DNA of 17,179 bases from contig CAKPRO010000017.1 of NCBI GenBank assembly GCA_934182615.1, positions 1 to 17,179 of the forward strand, in the 5' to 3' direction. The stretch comes from an uncultured Bacilli bacterium. Lineage in GTDB: Bacteria; Bacillota_I; Bacilli_A; RF39; UBA660. The notes beneath the pieces are model-generated. The model was not told where the DNA came from. It was given only the letters and a program-made list of their open reading frames with translations, and did not search any database. A program made the position numbers and the translations under genes. Below are positions 6,650 to 12,242 of this stretch, piece after piece (within the stretch, counting starts at the first letter, position 1; each line of letters begins with the position of its first letter).

Positions 6650-6880
6650 TTATTCGGCATATTTATCTTTTACTAGTATTATGTCATCTCCTATTTTGGC
6701 TATTTGTTTCCAATCTAATTCATATTCTTCACGACTGGCTAATCTTTTCATCTTTTTTTCTTCTAATATTAATGATTTGATACTGCCATCAGTACTTATT
6801 ATAACATCTATAATTAAGCCTAATCTTTTACCTGTTGTCATATTTATTATTTCTTTTGTTTGTAAATCAGATAATCTCAA
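6650..6880 (-). CDS. ylmC: YlmC/YmxH family PRC-barrel sporulation-associated protein
   Basis: The 76-residue protein is a single PRC-barrel-type domain: MRLSDLQTKEIINMTTGKRLGLIIDVIIS, then the SIKSLILEE strand and a C-terminal DWKQIAKIGDDIILV. This is the pattern of the YlmC/YmxH family, which accompanies sigG in many spore formers; its biochemical role is unclear. The start codon is TTG at 6878-6880, supported by AGGTGAT five bases upstream and by the family's usual MRLS N terminus. It follows sigG by 26 bases, so it is probably expressed in the forespore with it. Confidence 0.85.
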   Translation of the reverse strand: MRLSDLQTKEIINMTTGKRLGLIIDVIISTDGSIKSLILEEKKMKRLASREEYELDWKQIAKIGDDIILVKDKYAE

Positions 6881-6906
6881 TTTATATCACCTAGTTAAAT
6901 ATATGC

Positions 6907-7677
6907 TTATTTAATACTCTTTTTGATAGTATTAATGGCATTTTTTTCAATACGAGAAATTTGAGCCTGTGATATTCCTAATTCTTCCGCTATTTCCATT
7001 TGGGTTTTGCCTACTATAAAACGATCTTTTAGGATATTTAGTTCTCTTTTTTTTAAATTTTTCATTGCTCTATCTAATGCTAACCTACTATCTAAACCAT
7101 ATTCATCTTCTTTAACCGCTATTTGATCGTAGAGATATATGGTATCTCCTCCATCATTATATATTGGTTCATACATACTTACTGGTTCTTTTAAGGAATC
7201 TAGGGCAACAGATATTTCATATTCTGTTACGTTTAATTTTTCTGCTATTTCTTTATTAGTGGGCTCTCTTCCTCCTACTGATAATTCTTCTTTTAGTTTT
7301 AATGTTTTATAGGCTAAGTCTTTTATACTTCGAGATATTCTAAGAGTATTATTATCTCTTAAGTACCTTTTTATTTCTCCTTCAATCATTGGGCAAGCAT
7401 ATGTTGATAACTTTACATCATATGATGTATCGAAGTTGTCAATTGCTTTTACCAAGCCTAAGCATCCTACTTGAAATAAATCATCTAGGTTATCTACTTT
7501 ACCAGTAAATTTTCTTAAAATACTTAAAACTAATTTTAAATTACCATTTATTAAGTCTTCTCTAGCAAAAGGATCTCCTTCATTCATTTTTTTAAATAAT
7601 TCTAACATTTCTTCATTTGTTAATACTTTTATATTCGCAGTATTCACACCAGTTATTTCTACCTTATGGCGTGACAT
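6907..7677 (-). CDS. sigG: Sporulation sigma factor SigG (forespore, late)
   Basis: The 256-residue sigma-70-type factor aligns from end to end with B. subtilis SigG. It has the typical N-terminal MSRHKVEITGV, region 2 with DDLFQVGCLGLVKAIDNFD and the -10 recognition segment YACPMIEGEIKRYLRDN, then EPIYNDGGDTIYLYDQI. Region 4 has KTQMEIAEELGISQAQISRIEK as the -35 helix-turn-helix. The stretch around EPIYNDGGD distinguishes SigG from SigF and SigB. It directs late forespore genes once engulfment is complete. GAAAGGAG lies ten bases before the ATG, and a TGAATA/CATAATG element suggests autoregulation. The classical spoIIGA-sigE genes are missing upstream; rluD and lspA stand there instead. Confidence 0.95.
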   Translation of the reverse strand: MSRHKVEITGVNTANIKVLTNEEMLELFKKMNEGDPFAREDLINGNLKLVLSILRKFTGKVDNLDDLFQVGCLGLVKAIDNFDTSYDVKLSTYACPMIEGEIKRYLRDNNTLRISRSIKDLAYKTLKLKEELSVGGREPTNKEIAEKLNVTEYEISVALDSLKEPVSMYEPIYNDGGDTIYLYDQIAVKEDEYGLDSRLALDRAMKNLKKRELNILKDRFIVGKTQMEIAEELGISQAQISRIEKNAINTIKKSIK

Positions 7678-7700
7678 ATTAAAAATTCTCCTTTCGTATT

Positions 7701-7731
7701 CATTATGAATACTTAAGAAGAATTTTATTCA
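7701..7731 (-). promoter_or_regulatory. Candidate SigG-dependent promoter of sigG
   Basis: On the minus strand, TGAATA (7726-7731) and CATAATG (7701-7707), 18 bases apart, match the published SigG pattern (TGAATA, 17-18 bases, CATACTA) closely. The start would fall near the ribosome site, giving a very short leader. A 17-base palindrome, GTATTCATTATGAATAC (7696-7712), overlaps the -10. Confidence 0.55.
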
Positions 7732-7733
7732 TT

Positions 7734-8627
7734 TTATTTATTTTTATATATTTCTAATATTTCTTTAAAACGATCAGGTAATGGAGCAGTAAATTCCATA
7801 TACTCTTTTGTTGTTGGATGAACAAAACCTAATTTTTCAGCATGTAACATTTGTCCAAAATCTTTATCTATTAATTTTTTATAACCATATACGGGATCAT
7901 TTACGACTGGATGACCTATATAATTTAAATGTACTCTTATTTGATGGGTTCTGCCTGTTTCTAGTTTACATCTTATTAAAGTAGCAGTATTATATCTTTC
8001 TAATACTCTGATATGAGTTACTGCATCTTTAGAATTTTCACTGGTTACAGCCATTTTCTTTCGGTTATTTTTATCACGACCAATTGGAGCATCAATAGTA
8101 GCGGTATCTTCTAGAATTACGCCTTCTACTAAGGCTATGTATTCTCTTACTACTTCTTTTTTAGCAATGGCTTCTGCTAAAATATTGTGAGCTTTATCAT
8201 TTTTTGCTACTAACAACAATCCTGATGTATCAGCATCTATTCTATGAACTATTCCTGGTCTAATACTTGTATTTACAGTACTTAAGTTGTTAGTATGATA
8301 CATTAAAGCATTTACAAGTGTTCCGGTATAATTACCAGGAGCAGGATGTACTACCATACCGCTTGGTTTATTTACTACAATTAAATCATCATCTTCATAA
8401 TAAATATCTAGAGGAATATTTTCTGGTACTATATCTACTTCTTCCTTATATTCTTCTATATCAATCTTATCGTTTTCTTTTAATGTATAACTTGATTTTA
8501 TTTGCTTACCATTTACTAATACATTACCATTTTCAATCATCTTTTTTATTTTACTTCTTGTATACTCTGTATTATCTGTTAAATATTTATCTATTCTAAT
8601 ACCTACATTATTTTCATCTATTATCAT
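7734..8627 (-). CDS. rluD: RluD-family 23S rRNA pseudouridine synthase
   Basis: The 297-residue enzyme has an N-terminal S4 RNA-binding domain (about 9-60: RIDKYLTDNTEYTRSKIKKMIENGNVLVNGK) and a RluA/RluD-type catalytic domain. The catalytic aspartate is Asp131 in HRIDADTSGLLLVAKN, flanked by VNKPSGMVVHPAPGN and the late motifs LETGRTHQIRVHL and LHAEKLGFVHP. Family members isomerise uridines in 23S rRNA; the target position cannot be told from sequence. The motif reads HRIDAD where HRLDKD is common, but the key residues are kept. It overlaps lspA by 14 bases with AAAGGAGG inside lspA, the same lspA-rluD order as lspA-ylyB in B. subtilis. Confidence 0.93.
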   Translation of the reverse strand: MIIDENNVGIRIDKYLTDNTEYTRSKIKKMIENGNVLVNGKQIKSSYTLKENDKIDIEEYKEEVDIVPENIPLDIYYEDDDLIVVNKPSGMVVHPAPGNYTGTLVNALMYHTNNLSTVNTSIRPGIVHRIDADTSGLLLVAKNDKAHNILAEAIAKKEVVREYIALVEGVILEDTATIDAPIGRDKNNRKKMAVTSENSKDAVTHIRVLERYNTATLIRCKLETGRTHQIRVHLNYIGHPVVNDPVYGYKKLIDKDFGQMLHAEKLGFVHPTTKEYMEFTAPLPDRFKEILEIYKNK

Positions 8628-9075
8628 CTTTATTACCTCCTTTACTTCCTATTAGTAGAAGAAATACTCCTACTACTATTAGAGAATCTGCTATATTAAA
8701 GATTGGAAAATTATAACTTCCTAATCTTATAGATATGAAATCTACAACATAGCCTCTTACTATACGATCAATTAAATTACCAAGTGAACCTCCTATTATT
8801 AATGAGAAAGCTATAATATTTAATTTTCCATCTACTTTATTTTTCTTAATATAATATAATAATATTCCTATTATAAGAATAGCTACTACTATTAAGAAAA
8901 TTCTTTTACCAAGTAAAATACTGAAAGCTGCTCCAGTATTATTAGTATATATTATATAGAAAAAGTTCTTTATAATAGTTATTACTTCATTAGGTTCTAG
9001 CAATTTAATTATTAGTATTTTAGATATTTGATCAATTACTAGAAATATTATTGAAAGCATTATTATTGTTGTCAT
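8614..9075 (-). CDS. lspA: Lipoprotein signal peptidase (signal peptidase II)
   Basis: The 153-residue aspartyl protease has four membrane helices and removes signal peptides from lipidated prolipoproteins. The family motifs are complete: DQISK in the first helix, NTGAAFSI, GGSLGNLIDRIVRGYVVDFI with catalytic Asp112, and FNIADSLIVVG with catalytic Asp130. The end is TGA, one of the genes showing that TGA is a stop here. AGGAGA is shared with the stop codon of the upstream prepilin gene (gap of nine bases). It overlaps the start of rluD. It is distinct from the prepilin peptidase that the neighbouring prepilin would need. Confidence 0.96.
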   Translation of the reverse strand: MTTIIMLSIIFLVIDQISKILIIKLLEPNEVITIIKNFFYIIYTNNTGAAFSILLGKRIFLIVVAILIIGILLYYIKKNKVDGKLNIIAFSLIIGGSLGNLIDRIVRGYVVDFISIRLGSYNFPIFNIADSLIVVGVFLLLIGSKGGNKDDNR

Positions 9076-9084
9076 GTTATTCTC

Positions 9085-9579
9085 CTATTTCCATGTGCAA
9101 GTATCAACTGCATATTTACTATCAAGACTATTTTTATATTCATCAGTTAAACAATTTAATGCTTCTTTTTTTATTTTATGACAATATACATAGTCTGAAT
9201 CTTTATATACTTCAATTATCTTATCACTCTTATTACAATTAGCACTTTTATTACCGGGATTTATATAATCATTTTCTTCTATTATCTGATCATTTATTAA
9301 ATCATCTATAGATATTTCACCTTTGGATATTTTTATTGAAGATATGGTACCATTAGTATTTTTTAAGCCATCAACTGAAGTATTAAAATCTATATCACCA
9401 CTGTTTAATGTTACATAACTATCTATACTTTTAGACAATTCATTTAAAAACATTTCTTCTGTTTTTAATTTACTTTCTTTATATATATTTATTATACTTG
9501 GTACTGCAAATGTTAAAATTATTCCTAGTATTACTATTACTGCTAATAACTCTATTAGAGTGAACCCTTTTCTATTCAT
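9085..9579 (-). CDS. Second type IV prepilin-like protein, orphan
   Basis: The 164-residue protein has the same head as the prepilin at 6096-6596, MNRKGFTLIELLAVI. The predicted cleavage is after Gly5, with Phe6 and Glu10 conserved, followed by a hydrophobic stretch to about residue 30. The soluble domain is unlike that of the other prepilin but also has four cysteines (115, 133, 143, 161) and a C-terminal TWK. It lies directly upstream of lspA, its stop codon contributing to the lspA ribosome site. It therefore heads an operon with lspA and rluD behind a promoter shared back to back with the DUF192-gpsA operon. No assembly genes are in the window. Confidence 0.82.
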   Translation of the reverse strand: MNRKGFTLIELLAVIVILGIILTFAVPSIINIYKESKLKTEEMFLNELSKSIDSYVTLNSGDIDFNTSVDGLKNTNGTISSIKISKGEISIDDLINDQIIEENDYINPGNKSANCNKSDKIIEVYKDSDYVYCHKIKKEALNCLTDEYKNSLDSKYAVDTCTWK

Positions 9580-9597
9580 ATTATTTCCTCCACATAT

Positions 9598-9626
9598 ATA
9601 TTATCATAAATGACTATTTTTAGCAA
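9598..9626 (-). promoter_or_regulatory. Leftward promoter of the prepilin-lspA-rluD operon
   Basis: On the minus strand, TTGCTA (9621-9626), 17 bases, then TAATAT (9598-9603). Its -35 is the mirror copy of the rightward -35 at 9646-9651. The -10 is weak (4 of 6). Confidence 0.4.
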
Positions 9627-9645
9627 GAATTGAGTAAAATTGTAC

Positions 9646-9674
9646 TTGCTATTTTAATTATTTATATATATAAT
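9646..9674 (+). promoter_or_regulatory. Rightward promoter of the DUF192-gpsA operon
   Basis: TTGCTA (9646-9651), 17 bases, then the consensus TATAAT (9669-9674). The start would be near 9681, directly at the AGGTGG ribosome site, so the leader is very short. Confidence 0.6.
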
Positions 9675-9690
9675 TATTGTAGGTGGTACA

Positions 9691-10005
9691 ATGAAACTAT
9701 TATATGGTGATAAAGATATTGATTTATATGAATGTAAAAGTTTTTTTTCTAGATTAAGAGGATTTATGTTTACTAGAAATATTGATAAAGCACTTTTATT
9801 TGATAGATGTAATAGTATTCATACTTTTTTTATGAAAGAAAATATTGATGTTATTATGTGTGATAATGATAATAATATTTTATACTTTTATAAAGATTTA
9901 CCCAAAAATAAAATAATACTTCCTAAAAAAGGAGTTAGAAAAGTATTCGAAACTCCTAGTGGATATTTTGATATTAACATTAATGAAAGGATGATAATTA
10001 AATGA
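9691..10005 (+). CDS. DUF192 family small protein
   Basis: The 104-residue protein matches DUF192 (PF02643): SFFSRLRGFMF at about 17-27, ALLFDRCNSIHTFFMKENIDVIMCD, then a strand-rich half with VRKVFETPSGYFD. The motif IHTFFM with a following IDV is the family hallmark. Archaeal and bacterial members are small beta-rich proteins without a settled function; some are exported, but no signal peptide is present here. Its TGA stop overlaps the ATG of gpsA by four bases (ATGA), indicating translational coupling. Confidence 0.85.
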   Translation: MKLLYGDKDIDLYECKSFFSRLRGFMFTRNIDKALLFDRCNSIHTFFMKENIDVIMCDNDNNILYFYKDLPKNKIILPKKGVRKVFETPSGYFDININERMIIK

Positions 10006-10973
10006 ATGTTGCTATAATTGGTACTGGTGCTTATGGTATGGCACTTGCTAGTGTTTTTTATAATAATAAATGTAAAATTAAAATGTGGACTAATAGTGAA
10101 GATGAAAAAAAGATGCTACTTAAAAATGGTAAAAGTGATAAAGTTGATTTTACTATACCTAAAGATATTATTATTAGTACTGATATGAAAGATGTTGTAG
10201 AAGGCTCTGAACTTATTATAATTGCTATTCCGGCTAAATTTTTGGATAGTACTAGTAAAGAGTTAAAAAAATATTATAATAATAATCAAGTTATTTGTAT
10301 TGCTTCTAAAGGTATTGAACAGAATACTTGTAGATTTTTATATGATGTAGTTAGAGAGAACATTAATACTAATAATATTGCTATTATTTCGGGTGGTACT
10401 TTTGCGGTTGATATTGTATATAAAGTTCCTATTGGTCTTACCCTTGCTACTAGAAGTAATGCTGCTAGAGATATTTTATTAAAGTATATGCAAAATGATT
10501 ATGTTAAGTTAAGACATACTAGAGATATTGTAGGTACAGAAATTTGTGGAGCTATTAAAAATGTTATTGCTATTGCTTCGGGTATGTTAGATGGGATGGG
10601 ATATCCTATATCTACTAGTAGTATGTTTATTACTGAATCACTTCATGATATTAAAGCTTTAATTAAGGCTCTGGGAGGAAATAAAAAAACTATTCTTTCA
10701 TTCGCAGGTTTTGGAGATCTTCTTCTTACTTGTACTTCGGTTAAGAGTAGAAATTATACTTTAGGAAAAATTATTGGTGAAGGAAAAAGTAAAGAAGAAA
10801 TTAATAAATATATTGAAAGTACTACAATTGAGGGATTATATACTCTTAAATCTATTAAGAAATTATTAAAGAATAAAAAGATTAAGATGCCTATTATTGA
10901 TCTTATTTATGATATTATTATTAATGATAAAGAACCTAGTGAACTTAAAAGATTTTTAATTGAAAAAGAATAA
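10002..10973 (+). CDS. gpsA: NAD(P)-dependent glycerol-3-phosphate dehydrogenase
   Basis: The 323-residue cytosolic enzyme reduces dihydroxyacetone phosphate to sn-glycerol 3-phosphate for phospholipid synthesis. The N-terminal Rossmann motif is AIIGTGAYGMALA. The ASKGIE segment, SGGTFAVDI, the catalytic Lys186 in GAIKNVIAIASGM, and FAGFGDLLLTCTS followed by SRNYTLG are all in family order. The length is close to normal. It is translationally coupled to the DUF192 gene and ends in a strong bidirectional terminator shared with miaA. No frameshift or missing key residue is seen. Confidence 0.96.
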   Translation: MNVAIIGTGAYGMALASVFYNNKCKIKMWTNSEDEKKMLLKNGKSDKVDFTIPKDIIISTDMKDVVEGSELIIIAIPAKFLDSTSKELKKYYNNNQVICIASKGIEQNTCRFLYDVVRENINTNNIAIISGGTFAVDIVYKVPIGLTLATRSNAARDILLKYMQNDYVKLRHTRDIVGTEICGAIKNVIAIASGMLDGMGYPISTSSMFITESLHDIKALIKALGGNKKTILSFAGFGDLLLTCTSVKSRNYTLGKIIGEGKSKEEINKYIESTTIEGLYTLKSIKKLLKNKKIKMPIIDLIYDIIINDKEPSELKRFLIEKE

Positions 10974-11011
10974 AAGTAGTTAATTACTATCTAAGTAACT
11001 AGCTACTTTTT
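10972..11011. terminator. Bidirectional terminator between gpsA and miaA
   Basis: Outer arms AAAAGTAGTTA (10972-10982) and TAGCTACTTTT (11000-11010) pair over 11 bp with one G-U. After an A-C mismatch, TTACT and AGTAA add five pairs around the loop ATCTA. T-rich tracts follow on both strands. The stem overlaps the stop codons of both genes (10971-10973 and 10980-10982). Confidence 0.8.
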
Positions 11012-11861
11012 CTATTGTATTATTAAAATTATTATAATCAGTTTCAAACCATACTACTGGTAACTGATGGTTAAAGAAAGTATATTGTCTTTTGGCGTAG
11101 TGTCTAGAGTTTTGTTTTATTTTTTCAATTGCTTCTTCTTTAGTACAATTACCATCTAAATAGTTATATAGTTCACGATATCCAATTGCATTTAGTAATG
11201 GTTTTGTTTTTATACCTTTGTCGTAGAAGGATTTTACTTCTTCGAGTAAGCCTTGACTTATCATTTCATCTACTCTTTTATTTATTTTATCATATAGTAC
11301 TTGTCTATCAGTAGTAAGTCCAATAAAGATTACATCAAATAATAATTTATTAGTTTTGTTTTTACTTATTGATTCATTATTTTCTTTATAATAATTGATA
11401 GCTCTTATTAATCTACGACGATTATCTTTATCTATTACAATGTCTTTATCTATTTTTTTTAATTCTGTATATAATTCTTCATTAGTTAGATTATCATAAG
11501 TATTGGTACTTTTTTCTTCAGATAATTTGTAATCATATAAGGCTGCTTTGATATATAAACCTGTTCCTCCTACTATGATAGGAATTTTATTTCTACTTTG
11601 GATTTCTTTTATTTTTTCACGGCAATCTTTTTGATAATGATAGATGGTATAGTCTTCGGTTACTTCTTTAAAATCTAATAAATGATGAGGAATTCCTTCT
11701 TTTTCTTCTTCAGTTACTTTAGCACTACCTATATCTAAGCCTTTATATACTTGAACGGCATCAGCATTTATTATTTCACCATTATATTTTTTGGCTAGTT
11801 CAATACTTAATTTTGTTTTGCCTACTGCTGTTGGTCCTGTTATGACAATTATTTTATGCAT
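10980..11861 (-). CDS. miaA: tRNA dimethylallyltransferase MiaA
   Basis: The 293-residue enzyme transfers the dimethylallyl group to A37 of tRNAs that read codons beginning with U; the window's tRNA-Trp, with A37, is a likely substrate. It has the P-loop GPTAVGKT (9-16), the catalytic-region NADAVQVYKGLDIGSAK with Asp34, PHHLLDF, PIIVGGTGLYIKA, and the late RDxY-like segment NAIGYRELYNYLDG and KRQYTFFNHQ. A serine commonly found after Asp34 is alanine here. AGAGGAGG directly upstream gives a strong start. A hairpin lies between it and the preceding 60-residue gene. The mutL-to-miaA order is common in Firmicutes. Confidence 0.96.
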   Translation of the reverse strand: MHKIIVITGPTAVGKTKLSIELAKKYNGEIINADAVQVYKGLDIGSAKVTEEEKEGIPHHLLDFKEVTEDYTIYHYQKDCREKIKEIQSRNKIPIIVGGTGLYIKAALYDYKLSEEKSTNTYDNLTNEELYTELKKIDKDIVIDKDNRRRLIRAINYYKENNESISKNKTNKLLFDVIFIGLTTDRQVLYDKINKRVDEMISQGLLEEVKSFYDKGIKTKPLLNAIGYRELYNYLDGNCTKEEAIEKIKQNSRHYAKRQYTFFNHQLPVVWFETDYNNFNNTIEKVASYLDSN

Positions 11862-11879
11862 ATATCCTCCTCTTTAAAT

Positions 11880-11908
11880 AAAAGAAGATGTTTATTTTAT
11901 CTTCTTTT
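11880..11908 (-). terminator. Hairpin between the 60-residue gene and miaA, weak terminator or attenuator
   Basis: AAAAGAAGAT (11880-11889) and ATCTTCTTTT (11899-11908) are a perfect 10-bp inverted repeat with a 9-base loop. Read leftward, the stem ends in TTTTATTT just before the miaA ribosome site. It overlaps the stop codon of the 60-residue gene (11897-11899). No other miaA promoter is evident, so partial read-through is likely. Confidence 0.45.
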
Positions 11909-12079
11909 GTTATTTTGACTAAATGAATAATCTTCTACTTTTCTTAAGCCTAGTTCTATTTCTTTTAATTCATTAGCTCTTCTTAACTCTAATGATAAGT
12001 ATTTTAGTACTTCGATATTTTTGTTGTTATCTCTTAAGGCTAATGTTAGATTTCTCATTACATCTGTTTCATATGACAT
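11897..12079 (-). CDS. Unknown 60-residue charged helical protein
   Basis: I do not recognise the family. The start is taken at ATG 12079, just after GGGGTGAT and downstream of an excellent promoter (12102-12130). A longer frame from 12187 would begin upstream of that promoter and has no ribosome site. The product, beginning MSYETDVMRNLTLAL, is rich in Leu, Glu, Lys and Arg, looks mostly helical and has a basic end (NNKRR). There is no signal peptide, membrane segment or cysteine. It sits between mutL and miaA, with a hairpin before miaA. Its strong promoter suggests abundant expression of a small soluble protein. It could be a regulator or an RNA- or protein-binding adaptor, but nothing seen decides this. 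Confidence 0.65.
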   Translation of the reverse strand: MSYETDVMRNLTLALRDNNKNIEVLKYLSLELRRANELKEIELGLRKVEDYSFSQNNKRR

Positions 12080-12101
12080 AATATCACCCCACTTGCCACT
12101 T

Positions 12102-12130
12102 ATAATAGCATAATCTATGATGTATGTCAA
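12102..12130 (-). promoter_or_regulatory. Near-consensus sigma-A promoter of the 60-residue gene
   Basis: On the minus strand, TTGACA (12125-12130), exactly 17 bases, then TATTAT (12102-12107). This is among the best sigma-A matches in the window. Transcription would start near 12095, a few bases upstream of GGGGTGAT. Confidence 0.85.
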
Positions 12131-12145
12131 ACATATTTTAATTTG

Positions 12146-12242
12146 GAGACTTATTTTATAAGGCTCTAAATTATTATAGAAAGACATTTGGCTTTCTATA
12201 ACACGAAAGAGACCTTGGGCTCTGAAGTATCTTAAACACTTC
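12146..12242 (-). other. Cluster of hairpins downstream of mutL
   Basis: Reading leftward from the mutL end there are four potential hairpins. They are GAAGT/ACTTC around the stop codon (12224-12242), AGAGCCC/GGTCTCT (12208-12223, one mismatch), TTATAGAAAG/CTTTCTATAA (12174-12201, perfect 10 bp) and GAG-CTTAT/ATAAG-CTC (about 12148-12168). None ends in a good T-run. Two share AGAGCC and GTCTC edges. It may be a processed or terminating 3' end of the mutL mRNA, or a small structured RNA. Confidence 0.35.

Noticed and set aside
8318..8599. A 93-codon plus-strand frame within rluD
   Set aside because: It lies opposite the conserved S4 and catalytic regions of RluD, and its Leu/Tyr-rich product is what AT-rich antisense reading gives.
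9621..9651. The AGCAAG/CTTGCT inverted repeat as a terminator
   Set aside because: It lies between two divergent genes with no transcript entering it, and the arms coincide with promoter -35 elements.
1901..10005. Mycoplasma-type code with TGA read as tryptophan
   Set aside because: The tRNA-Trp has a CCA anticodon, TGA ends lspA and the DUF192 gene in the expected places, and conserved tryptophans are encoded by TGG.
12080..12187. A 36-codon extension of the 60-residue protein
   Set aside because: The extension covers the near-consensus promoter and has no ribosome site, whereas ATG 12079 follows GGGGTGAT.
12080..12231. A T-box or other known riboswitch upstream of the mutL-miaA intergenic gene
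   Set aside because: The hairpins precede the promoter of the 60-residue gene rather than lying in its leader, and no recognisable T-box or ligand-binding core sequence is present.
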